Positions 1 through 8,230 of a stretch of DNA of 64,000 nt are shown piece after piece. A model generated the notes under the pieces. The model was given only the letters and a program-made list of their open reading frames with translations, had not been told where the DNA came from and did no database searches. The DNA lies in contig JABCZU010000006.1 in NCBI GenBank assembly GCA_013289515.1, positions 1 to 64,000 on the forward strand, read 5' to 3'. The translations under genes and the position numbers were made by a program. Source of the DNA: Candidatus Babelota bacterium. Lineage in GTDB: Bacteria > Babelota > Babeliae > Babelales > RVW-14. How positions within the stretch are numbered: the stretch's first letter is position 1; every line of letters begins with the position of its first letter.

Positions 1-70
1 CAACTATATTGCTTTTCGTTGACGCCGCTAATTTTCTATATACGATCAGTTAATAATCCCGAGTATCGGG

Positions 71-1438
71 CTATCCCAGCAGCAGCTTGCTACAGACATA
101 GCAGTAGACCAGGGTGCCCAGGATGTCCATCAGCGTTGCAAGAAAAGGCGCCGCGCTGTGTACAGGGTCAATGTTGAAGCGTTCAAGCATGAGAGGAATT
201 GAGGCTCCCAGGACCATGGAGATAACAACGATTAGGAAAAGCGAAAAGCTTACCACAACCGCACTTGCTAAATCATTGCCGGCCGCGTAAACACGAATGA
301 AGCAGACAGATGCAAGGATGATGGCCAGGCCGCTTGCTACTGAAAATTCTCGCCACAGTACTTTATGCCCATTACGTCGGTTCATTTCGCGCGTTGTAAG
401 GCCACGAATGACGATTGTTGCGGATTGATTGCCTGCGTTGCCACCGGTGCCGATGAGCATAGTTAAAAAGACAGCAATAAAGCTGTATTGGGCCAGCATT
501 AGGTGATAGCTGGATAGGATGGCAGAGGAAAAGCTCTGGAGGATCAGCAGGCCTATAAGCCACATGCCACGTTGTCCCACCATGCGCCAGATAGGGGTGG
601 TAAAGTAGCCGTGTTGGGCGGGGACCAGACCGAACATGCGGTACACGTCCTCACTTCCCTCTTCTTTGATAATCTCAAAAACATCGTCAGCGGTAATGAC
701 ACCCAAGAAATGGTTATGCTTATCAACGACGGGAACGTATAAAATGCCGTAGTGATGCATCTGATTAGCCACGTCTTCCTGGTCTTCATCAACACCTACG
801 ATCAATTCGTTAGCATTTAAAATGTTTGCCAGTGGGGTGTCTGGCTTACTGAGGACTAATCTATCCAACGTTACATACCCAACCAAGATGTGTTCCTTGG
901 TCGTGATATAGATGCGCTGCATAATGGTCTTCCTGGGCCCAAGACGCTGCAATAACTCGATACAGCGGCGGACGGTGAAGTCCTTTTGCATCGTGATAAC
1001 ATCACTATCCATACGCCCCCCGGCAGAGCGGGGATTAAAGCTGAGCAGCGATAAAATTTGGTTGCGTTGGTTCGTTTGCAAAAGGCGCAGGTACCGTTCC
1101 AAATCCTCATCAGATAGGTAATCAAACAGGTCTGTCAGCTCATCTGCCGGCATATTTTTGAGGATGAGCGTTGCCTGTTCAAGGCTGATATTGACCAGCA
1201 GGTCGGCCTGCTCAGTTTGAGGCAGCTTTCTAAAGACTCTGACTGAAAGGTCCTGATCTAACTTTTTGAAGAGGGCAAGTTGACGATCTTCGTTCAGCTT
1301 GCTCAGTACCATAGCAATATCAGCATGGTGCTGGCCAATCAAAATATTCCACAGATCCTTGCCAAGCGTGGTTTGTTGCGCTATGACCGCATCAATGTTG
1401 TTTTCGATTTGAAAGAGGACTTTTTTGCTCTTAAGCAT
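71..1438 (-). CDS. mgtE: Magnesium transporter MgtE
   Basis: Inner-membrane Mg2+ channel of 455 aa, the usual MgtE length. In order it has an alpha-helical MgtE N domain (about residues 1-135), two CBS domains (about 140-265) that sense cytosolic Mg2+ in this family, a connecting helix and five hydrophobic segments to the C-terminus. Conserved signatures are visible: GTGGNAGNQS in the second membrane segment and ATLMDILG in the last, which holds the pore aspartate known from Thermus MgtE. The ATG follows an AAGGGTGAAAG stretch. The gene runs alone on the minus strand, divergent from the pseudouridine synthase. Only a 5-bp hairpin lies beyond the stop, so no convincing terminator is visible. 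The assignment is firm. Confidence 0.96.
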   Translation of the reverse strand: MLKSKKVLFQIENNIDAVIAQQTTLGKDLWNILIGQHHADIAMVLSKLNEDRQLALFKKLDQDLSVRVFRKLPQTEQADLLVNISLEQATLILKNMPADELTDLFDYLSDEDLERYLRLLQTNQRNQILSLLSFNPRSAGGRMDSDVITMQKDFTVRRCIELLQRLGPRKTIMQRIYITTKEHILVGYVTLDRLVLSKPDTPLANILNANELIVGVDEDQEDVANQMHHYGILYVPVVDKHNHFLGVITADDVFEIIKEEGSEDVYRMFGLVPAQHGYFTTPIWRMVGQRGMWLIGLLILQSFSSAILSSYHLMLAQYSFIAVFLTMLIGTGGNAGNQSATIVIRGLTTREMNRRNGHKVLWREFSVASGLAIILASVCFIRVYAAGNDLASAVVVSFSLFLIVVISMVLGASIPLMLERFNIDPVHSAAPFLATLMDILGTLVYCYVCSKLLLG

Positions 1439-1674
1439 GATGCTTTCACCCTTTACCTTAGTGTGCCACCGAATGCTGTTGATTGACTATCACTCTGCCT
1501 AATGCCTATTTGACTTTATTTTATCACAGAGCCGCTGCAATTAAAAACAATTTTCTAAAAACAGTGTATACTAGGCACACGTGTATTGCTTTTAGCATGT
1601 TTAAGCAAGTTATCACTTTTTTTTATTAAAGCAACTCTTAAGCATGTTACAAGACTTTTTTTATGGAGCTTCTT

Positions 1675-2595
1675 ATGCATGATTACCCTAAAAACACCTT
1701 CACCTACACGCCAACCCAGTCCAATGGTGATATTCGGTTGGACAGGGTGCTTATTGCCCAATTTCCCACCTTTTCACGTACATACTTTCAGGAACTGATT
1801 GTAGATGGCCTGGTTACTATTAATGAGTCTGTTGTGAATAAAAGTAACCACAGGGTGCGTGCAGGAAGCCAGGTGGGCGTCCTTTTTAAAACTAAAGAAT
1901 ACAACCTTGCACCGACCGCAGTAGATTTTGAAGTGATTGATGAGCAACCTGATTTTTTGATCATCAACAAGCCGGCCGGCCTTTTGGTCCACCATGCGGC
2001 CTCAACACCTGATGAAGTCTCTCTGGTTAATGGCTTATTGCACCGTTATCCCGATATGCAAGGCATAGACACTACCAATCGCCCAGGCATTGTGCACAGG
2101 CTTGACAAGCATACAACCGGGCTTATTATTGTTGCCCGCAATCATGAGGCACAGATTGCCCTATCAAATGCTTTTAAAGAGCGTCAGATGCACAAAACGT
2201 ACCTAGCCATAGTAACAGGCACGCCTCTAGCAACCGGAAGTATTGCCTTGCCGATAGGTCGGCATCCTCGCGAGCGCCAAAAAATGGCTACCTTTGGTAT
2301 TGACGTGAGGCCTGCATTGACCCATTATACCGTTCTTGAACAGTATAAAGAGCATGCCATCGTTTCTGTGCGCCTTATAACAGGACGAACCCATCAAATC
2401 AGGGTTCACTTTGCCGCTTTAGGCCATAGTTTGGTAGGTGACAGCGTCTATGGGCGTGCATCAGACCTTATTGCGCGCCAGGCACTTCATGCGTGGCAGC
2501 TTTCATTCACCTTTAAGGGACAATCATTTAGCTACACGGCGCCGCTACCGGACGATCTCCAGGCATTACAACGCACATTTGCGTGTAAAAACTGA
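1675..2595 (+). CDS. RluA-family 23S rRNA pseudouridine synthase
   Basis: Converts specific uridines of large-subunit rRNA (RluC/RluD type) to pseudouridine. An N-terminal S4 RNA-binding domain (about residues 15-75) is followed by the catalytic domain. The motif GIVHRLDKHTTG holds the catalytic aspartate (D144), and the end contains GRTHQIRVH, also typical of the family. The usual RLDKDTSG reads RLDKHTTG here; the aspartate itself is kept. An ATG at 1663 is in frame, but GGAG at 1665-1668 lies 6 nt before the ATG at 1675, so the 306-aa version is preferred. Which RluA-type member it is (RluC, RluD or another) cannot be told from sequence alone. Confidence 0.93.
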   Translation: MHDYPKNTFTYTPTQSNGDIRLDRVLIAQFPTFSRTYFQELIVDGLVTINESVVNKSNHRVRAGSQVGVLFKTKEYNLAPTAVDFEVIDEQPDFLIINKPAGLLVHHAASTPDEVSLVNGLLHRYPDMQGIDTTNRPGIVHRLDKHTTGLIIVARNHEAQIALSNAFKERQMHKTYLAIVTGTPLATGSIALPIGRHPRERQKMATFGIDVRPALTHYTVLEQYKEHAIVSVRLITGRTHQIRVHFAALGHSLVGDSVYGRASDLIARQALHAWQLSFTFKGQSFSYTAPLPDDLQALQRTFACKN

Positions 2596-2708
2596 ACATT
2601 TGTACTTTTCTAAAGAAACTTTTTTCAGCAAGGTGTTGCGTGGGATAGGATGCAGTGGCTACCCTGAGAGGATCTTTAAGTTGTTAATTTCTCTGGAAAG
2701 GGTGCCAA

Positions 2709-4235
2709 ATGAAACGCCTATTAGCGACCGTTCTAACCGTCAGCCTGGCAGGTACAACCATTGCCAACGCCTATACCAACAAAACATATCTAGAAACAAG
2801 GCCGGTGATTTTCAACCTGCCACTATGGAAGACGACTATCGGCGCCATGATGCCCAATGCCGACAACGGTAGGAATGGCGTTGTGCAGGCCATTGGCTTT
2901 TATCAAGGGGCTACCGAGCACCACAAAATTGGCCAGTACTTCCTGGTTGATGATAAAAGTACAATCCAGCTGAAAGCTACACCAACCGGCACAGGACATT
3001 TTAAGAGTGGGACCTTTGTAGGGAATAATTCGGTTGGAACGGCAAAAGATGTTGATCTAACCTATCTTTTACACGCCTATGGCATGGATCCGAATATTGC
3101 AGACAAGGTTAATGCTGCCGATCTGACGTTATCGCTGCATCCAATGCAAAGTATCTGTGGGGTAGGATTGTCATACCATCAATCATATAAACAACTATTT
3201 TTTACGATTGATATGCCGGTGGTGCAGGTTAAGCATAGCATGCAGATCAAGGTTATGGGCGGCGACCAGCCCATAGAAGGTGTGATAGCGCCATATTTGC
3301 AGGGTGAGTATTCAACCATATCGATTAATGATCCGGACCCAGAGGTCTTTAATGGCAATGGACAAATTGCCCTAACGCATGCAAAAATGAGCCAATGCCG
3401 GACGGCTGCTGGTGTGGCAGATATTGATATTAAGCTTGGTGGCATGCTGGTTAACGCCCAGTGGGCTCATCTTGGGCTCGCCCTTGGTATTACGCTTCCA
3501 ACAGGCAATGAGCCACATGGTGAATATGCCTTCGAGCCTGTAGCGGGCAATGGCGGCCACTTAGGCATTGGCGGCGATCTGTATGTGGATGCAACAATAA
3601 TCAAGAGGCGACATCATAAGCTTGATATTGTTGGCAAAGGCATGTTGCGCTATCTGGTTAAAGCCTATGAAAAACGCACGTTGGGGCTTAAAAACCGACC
3701 ATTTGGACAGTACTACCTGCTTGGTAAGGTTGGGAAAGAAAAATTGATACCCGCAGCAAATGTATTAACGCGCAATGTTGAGGTGACGCCTGGGGTATTA
3801 TTTGATGGCATGTTGGGAATAAGCTACAATTATCGCTGTTTTGTGCTTGATCTTGGTTATAATATCTATGCTCGTCAAACAGCGTGCGTAACATTGTGCT
3901 CGCGGCTTGAAGAGGATACCTACGCACTTACAGCGCGCGGCTATTCAACGGTTACCACGGTGCCGCCACTTGCTGTGCGGCCCTTTACCATAACGCCGGC
4001 AAATGTTGATGGTGGTGATCTAGCTACCGCGGTTATCAGCAAGGATACGATCGATATCACGGTCGCCCAGACGCCTGCACAGTGCACGCATTCTATCTAT
4101 TCAGCAATTGGCTATGTTGCAGCCAACCAGTCCCGTCCATTGATGATTGGTATTGGCGGCAAATACGAATGGTCGCCAAGCAATAGTGCCCTGAGTCAGT
4201 GGAGTATATGGGGCAAGGTTGGCATAGGGTTTTAG
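2709..4235 (+). CDS. Secreted protein, possible outer-membrane beta-barrel
   Basis: 508 aa with a classical signal peptide (MKRLLATVLTVSLAGTTIANA, predicted cut after ANA). The mature part is rich in alternating hydrophobic/polar stretches and glycines and ends in ...KVGIGF. A terminal phenylalanine on a final amphipathic strand is the usual C-terminal signature of outer-membrane barrels. The middle contains strand-like segments such as LGIGGDLYVDATI. Four cysteines (about residues 393, 397 and near 242 and 466) could pair in the periplasm. AAAGGG precedes the ATG. It ends 4 bp from the convergent coiled-coil gene. I do not recognise a named family; the barrel assignment is inferred from the signal peptide and C-terminus. 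Confidence 0.72.
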   Translation: MKRLLATVLTVSLAGTTIANAYTNKTYLETRPVIFNLPLWKTTIGAMMPNADNGRNGVVQAIGFYQGATEHHKIGQYFLVDDKSTIQLKATPTGTGHFKSGTFVGNNSVGTAKDVDLTYLLHAYGMDPNIADKVNAADLTLSLHPMQSICGVGLSYHQSYKQLFFTIDMPVVQVKHSMQIKVMGGDQPIEGVIAPYLQGEYSTISINDPDPEVFNGNGQIALTHAKMSQCRTAAGVADIDIKLGGMLVNAQWAHLGLALGITLPTGNEPHGEYAFEPVAGNGGHLGIGGDLYVDATIIKRRHHKLDIVGKGMLRYLVKAYEKRTLGLKNRPFGQYYLLGKVGKEKLIPAANVLTRNVEVTPGVLFDGMLGISYNYRCFVLDLGYNIYARQTACVTLCSRLEEDTYALTARGYSTVTTVPPLAVRPFTITPANVDGGDLATAVISKDTIDITVAQTPAQCTHSIYSAIGYVAANQSRPLMIGIGGKYEWSPSNSALSQWSIWGKVGIGF

Positions 4236-4239
4236 GCCG

Positions 4240-7200
4240 TTACTTAGGCACGGCCCTTAGAATCTGCCTAGCCATTCTAGCTGCAGCTTGACCTGCTATT
4301 GAAGGCAGGGCCTGCCCGCTGGCTGGTAGGGATAAGCGTGTCGTATGAGAACGATAATTTGTCGATAGTGGCTGTTGTCGCAACGTGAATGGCTGGTATG
4401 GCCTAACTGCTTGCCCTTCGTCCCTCGATACATCTCGCCGAGCTCGATACTCGGGATGACCGGATTCTACTTCGTTCCCCGAGCTTGTGGGAACGGGTTG
4501 GCGAAGTAGGGGCGGTTGACCTGTACCAGAGCCAGATACCGCATCAAGATTAAGTAGGCCACCTTCATCTGCGGCCTTGCGGCGTAGCTTTGCGACCTTG
4601 GCCTCAATATCTTCTATTGGCATTGGCATGGTTGAATAAATAGCATCGCCAGCAGCCTGGGCAACTAATTCATATTTTTTTCCTTCTCTAACAAGTGTCT
4701 CTGGCGGTACTGGATTATGACTAACTGGCTGCAGTGCCGTTGATGGCGACGATTCCAATGGATTTTGTGCACCAGGCAGATCTTTTATATGGTCTTGATC
4801 GACGATTATTATGTCTGGCGCAGCTTTTTGCTGTGGGCCCCTTTTCAGCATTTCGCTAATTTCTCCATATGTTTTGGCCGCCTTTTGCTGCTGCTTAATC
4901 AACTGTTTGGCGACGTGGCGCTCGCGTTCCTGTGCCACTTCTTGTGTGCTAAGTTCTTGCCGGCTCTGTTCTAGCGTCTGTTTAGTTTCGGCTAATTCTT
5001 GTTCTTTTTGCGCCAATGCCTTCCTGGCCTCCTCCAGCTCTTGGGCATGTTTGGCGATGTCATTATCAGAGCTGGTCAGCTTGAGCATAAGATTTTCAAG
5101 CGCTGTCTCCAACTCAGAACATTTGTCTTCCAGGCTGCCAATTTTGAGACCAAGGTCTTGGTTAATTTTCGTAGTTTGTTCGAGTGCACCTTGCAGACCC
5201 TTGACGCCAACTTCTTGCTGTCTGTCAAGTTCTTTTTTATTAATGAGTTCTTGTGCAAAATTTTCTTCAGCCGCAGTACGCAGTGCTATCTCTGCCTGCT
5301 TGTCGGCGATTGCCTTATCAGCCTCTTGCCTGAGTTGGACGAGCTGGTTTTGTACGTCTTGTAGTTGAGTTGTCTGTTGCTGGCTGATTTCAATGGCTTT
5401 TTCATTATCCGTCAACATTTGCTTGCGATCGATTTCTTGCTGCTTGGCAAAATCATTTTTGGTTTGCTCAAATGCGGCCTTTTCAGTCGTAAATTCGGTC
5501 TTTTCTTGTGCAAGCGCCTCTTTTCCTAGTGCCAAGGCAGCTTGTAAGGCTTTTTGATCTTGGGCAAGCTTGTCGGCCAATGCTTGCTCTTTTTGAGCCA
5601 AGGCCTGTTCCTGATCTTGTTTTTGTTGGGCAAGGGTGGCCTGTTGTTCAGTCAGTGCCTGCTGTTGATCCTGTTTTTGTTTGGCTAAAGCAGTTTGTTG
5701 TAGTGCTATGTCCTGTTGTTGGCGTTGCAGCCCTTCGGTTAATGCCTGCTCTTTTTGAGCCAGAGCTTGTTCTTGATCGTTTTTTTGCTGGGCAAGGGTT
5801 GCCTGTTGCTCGGCCAGTACCACCTCCTGATCATGTTGCTGCTGATTAAGCCTTTCAACCAACTGATTTAATGCCTGTTCTTGCATTGCAAGCCTGCTTG
5901 TCTTTGCTTGCAGGGCGGCATCTTGCTCATTGTGTGCGGTTACCTTGATGGCAAGCGCCGTGTCTTGATCCTGTTTTTGTTGGGCCAGCGCAGCCTGCGT
6001 TGCATCATGTTCCAGGCTTTGACGTACAGCTTCTTCCTGTAGTGCATTTCGTTGCTCGGCTATATCCTGTTGCTGGCGCTGCAATTCTTCTGTCAGGTTT
6101 CGCTCCCTGTCAGCTATTGCCTGCTGTTGTTGCTGGGTCTGGTGTTGCAAAGCTGCTTGTTGTTGGCGCATCTGCTCTTGAAATGTTTGCTTGTACTGTT
6201 CAAGCGCTTGTTGTTCATTTTGTAATGTTGCGTGCCCAGTGATTAACGTTTCATGCGCAACGTCCAATGCTTTCCAGTCACCCGCCAGGTTTTGCTGCTC
6301 CTGGGCAAAAGCATTTTGTTGTGTGGCTAACGTGGCCTGCTCAGCTTTTGCTAATTTAATCTGTTCCGCTAGGGCAGTCTGCTGGCTTTGCAATAATGTT
6401 CTTTGATCTTGTAAATCGGCATGTGCAAGTGCTTGAGCTTGACGTGCAGTATCTCGAGCCAGAGCAAATGCCCCTTTGGCCGCGTTCAGAGCATCACCAT
6501 CTATGGCTAGTTTTTCAGTGGTGACTTGCTGAACACGTTCTGTCTGCGCAAAAGCTTGCTGTTGCGCTGCAAAGGCTTGCTGATCGTGCGTCAATTTTGT
6601 TTTATACTCCAGCACCTTTTTGCCCTCAGCCTCGATCTGGGCCTCTTGTTGTTCTAGTCTTTCTCGCCGTTGGCCAATGGCTGCCTGTTGTGCATTCAGT
6701 GTTGCCAGCTGATCAGCTTTGTTGTTATTGAATTCTTGTATTCCGTCCCTCAATCTATTTTGATAGTCAAGTAACGCATTTTTAAATGATACTGCCGCAG
6801 CCTGGTCGGCAGCTATGCGTGCTTGTTGAGCAGCCTGCTCTATCCTGCGCGCTTCTATGTCAAGCCGCTCTTGTCGGTTACGCTCAATTTCTCGATCAAG
6901 TTCTTGCTGGCGTTCAAGATCAATGCGCGCACGCTCTTGATGAAGCTGCTCGCTATCGATCTCTTGTTGCTCTTGTTGGCGTCTACGAGTCTGTTCCAGA
7001 CGGTTTTGTTGCTGTTCATGGTCCTCCAATTCTTGTTGGCGCTGCTCAAGTTGTCGATGTAACCGCTCAAATTCTTGCCGCAGTTCCAGGTCAAGTCGCG
7101 CACGCTCTTGATCACGTTGTTGGCGTTCAATCGCTGGTTGCTCTTGGTTGCGCCTACGGACATCTTCTAGCTCCCGTTCCTGCTGTGGGCGCTTAGCAAT

Positions 7201-7986
7201 AATTTGCAGCCTTTGCGGTGGCCTTTGTATGTGACGTTGCACTGGCGCTTTTTGTATTGCGCGTCCCACTGGCCTTTGGACTACATGTGGTATGCGGCGT
7301 ACGGGATTTTGTACGTTTATTGGCCTTGGTATTGCGCGGCGTACCGGCGGCTGTCGTCTTGCCGGCTTTTTTACTGCCGCTTGTTTAATTTGTAAAGGGC
7401 GCTTTACTGGTGGGACTACACGAGGAGGACGTGGTTGCTGTATACCAGGTATGCGCCTAGGAGCCCGTGGTGGTACGACGCGAATTGGTGGGTGTATTGG
7501 TCCGGGTATCGGTGGTATATAGCCATGATCATGGTCAAGTATTGGCCCAGGTACTGGCGGCACTGGTCCAGGTACGGGTACCGGTACTGGTGGTACTGGT
7601 ACTGGCGGTATCGGTGGCACAGGTACAGGCGGCTTGATTTCTGCCTTTTTGACAACCTTGCGCATCGGTTTTTTTGCTGCCGGTTGTTTGGCTTTGACGG
7701 GTGTAACCGGTGCTACTGATGTTTGTTGAGGCCGAGAAATGGCTGGTGGTGTTTGAATCGCTGGCTGATTTCCCTGATTGGATGCATTTGTGGCAAATCC
7801 CCCTGCTCCCTGTGGCTTAAGTACAGGTGCTTGCGAGCTTGCGCCGACGCTGGGTGCTCGTTTTGGCGCGCGACCTGAGCGGCTTAAGTGGGCTATTGGC
7901 ATAGCGATCACTACCGTTGGGCAACCGATCCACAGCAGTATAAAGAGTGCGTAGCCTATGCGCATGATAGCATGTAATGTAACCAC
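4240..7986 (-). CDS. Secreted proline-rich, coiled-coil giant protein
   Basis: 1248 aa, function unknown. A hydrophobic export segment (about residues 10-30) is followed by a basic proline-rich stretch (about 60-280) with PVPPVPVPxPGPxPP runs and VQRPxxR-type repeats. A very long Gln/Glu/Ala/Lys coiled coil (about 290-1050) built on LAQQKQDQEQALAQKEQAL-like repeats comes next, then a disordered tail. The start is GTG: GAGGA lies 6 nt upstream, whereas the in-frame ATG seven codons later has no Shine-Dalgarno. A promoter is visible at 8070-8098. Near the C-terminus, SGHPEYRARRDVSRDEG is encoded by a palindromic repeat (4415-4463). It could be a periplasmic or surface spacer/filament protein. 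Confidence 0.85.
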   Translation of the reverse strand: MVTLHAIMRIGYALFILLWIGCPTVVIAMPIAHLSRSGRAPKRAPSVGASSQAPVLKPQGAGGFATNASNQGNQPAIQTPPAISRPQQTSVAPVTPVKAKQPAAKKPMRKVVKKAEIKPPVPVPPIPPVPVPPVPVPVPGPVPPVPGPILDHDHGYIPPIPGPIHPPIRVVPPRAPRRIPGIQQPRPPRVVPPVKRPLQIKQAAVKKPARRQPPVRRAIPRPINVQNPVRRIPHVVQRPVGRAIQKAPVQRHIQRPPQRLQIIAKRPQQERELEDVRRRNQEQPAIERQQRDQERARLDLELRQEFERLHRQLEQRQQELEDHEQQQNRLEQTRRRQQEQQEIDSEQLHQERARIDLERQQELDREIERNRQERLDIEARRIEQAAQQARIAADQAAAVSFKNALLDYQNRLRDGIQEFNNNKADQLATLNAQQAAIGQRRERLEQQEAQIEAEGKKVLEYKTKLTHDQQAFAAQQQAFAQTERVQQVTTEKLAIDGDALNAAKGAFALARDTARQAQALAHADLQDQRTLLQSQQTALAEQIKLAKAEQATLATQQNAFAQEQQNLAGDWKALDVAHETLITGHATLQNEQQALEQYKQTFQEQMRQQQAALQHQTQQQQQAIADRERNLTEELQRQQQDIAEQRNALQEEAVRQSLEHDATQAALAQQKQDQDTALAIKVTAHNEQDAALQAKTSRLAMQEQALNQLVERLNQQQHDQEVVLAEQQATLAQQKNDQEQALAQKEQALTEGLQRQQQDIALQQTALAKQKQDQQQALTEQQATLAQQKQDQEQALAQKEQALADKLAQDQKALQAALALGKEALAQEKTEFTTEKAAFEQTKNDFAKQQEIDRKQMLTDNEKAIEISQQQTTQLQDVQNQLVQLRQEADKAIADKQAEIALRTAAEENFAQELINKKELDRQQEVGVKGLQGALEQTTKINQDLGLKIGSLEDKCSELETALENLMLKLTSSDNDIAKHAQELEEARKALAQKEQELAETKQTLEQSRQELSTQEVAQERERHVAKQLIKQQQKAAKTYGEISEMLKRGPQQKAAPDIIIVDQDHIKDLPGAQNPLESSPSTALQPVSHNPVPPETLVREGKKYELVAQAAGDAIYSTMPMPIEDIEAKVAKLRRKAADEGGLLNLDAVSGSGTGQPPLLRQPVPTSSGNEVESGHPEYRARRDVSRDEGQAVRPYQPFTLRQQPLSTNYRSHTTRLSLPASGQALPSIAGQAAARMARQILRAVPK
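4415..4463. repeat. Palindromic repeat inserted in the coiled-coil gene
   Basis: GC-rich inverted-repeat segment (ctcgatacatctcgccgagc followed by tcgatactcgggatgac) that reads in frame as HPEYRARRDVSRDEG. The peptide differs in character from the surrounding Gln/Pro-rich tail. The DNA resembles the cctcgacaagc.../ctcgaaggacga elements at 20190-20345 and 21175-21262, which suggests a dispersed palindromic family. Confidence 0.55.
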
Positions 7987-8069
7987 GGTAATTCCTCATC
8001 AATTGGACATCGCCCCTGGCGAGATCAATTGTTTAAATTTAACAAGATAAATTATGTCTACTTGTTATT

Positions 8070-8098
8070 ATTATAAGGAATTATTTATTGAATTGCAA
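8070..8098 (-). promoter_or_regulatory. Sigma-70-type promoter of the coiled-coil gene
   Basis: On the minus strand, -35 TTGCAA (8093-8098), a 17-bp spacer and -10 TATAAT (8070-8075). It lies about 84 bp upstream of the GTG start at 7986. A 5' leader of roughly 75 nt ends in GAGGA. Confidence 0.7.
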
Positions 8099-8133
8099 GC
8101 GGGTAAAATTTAAAATAGAAAATGTTTGCATGG

Positions 8134-8192
8134 AAAAGAAGATACGCCCTTTAAGTTTCGGTCTCCCGAGCTTAGGGGGCGTATCTTCTTTT
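8134..8192 (-). terminator. Rho-independent terminator after the duplicated-domain gene
   Basis: Perfect 16-bp inverted repeat: AAAAGAAGATACGCCC (8134-8149) pairs with GGGCGTATCTTCTTTT (8177-8192) around a 27-nt loop. The arms carry A/T runs, so on the minus strand the hairpin ends in Ts. It sits 38 bp beyond the stop of the 8231-9913 gene. Confidence 0.75.
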
Positions 8193-8230
8193 TTGTAAAC
8201 CGCGTTGATTCTATTGCTTAAGAAGCAGTA

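Noticed and set aside
1-70. Hairpin CCCGA-gta-TCGGG near 58-70 as the mgtE terminator
   Set aside because: The stem is only 5 bp and has no T run on the minus strand; too weak to call.
4765-5849. Several plus-strand open frames of 69-185 aa
   Set aside because: Shadows of the coiled-coil gene caused by its Gln/Ala/Glu-rich codons; no ribosome sites and no recognisable protein.
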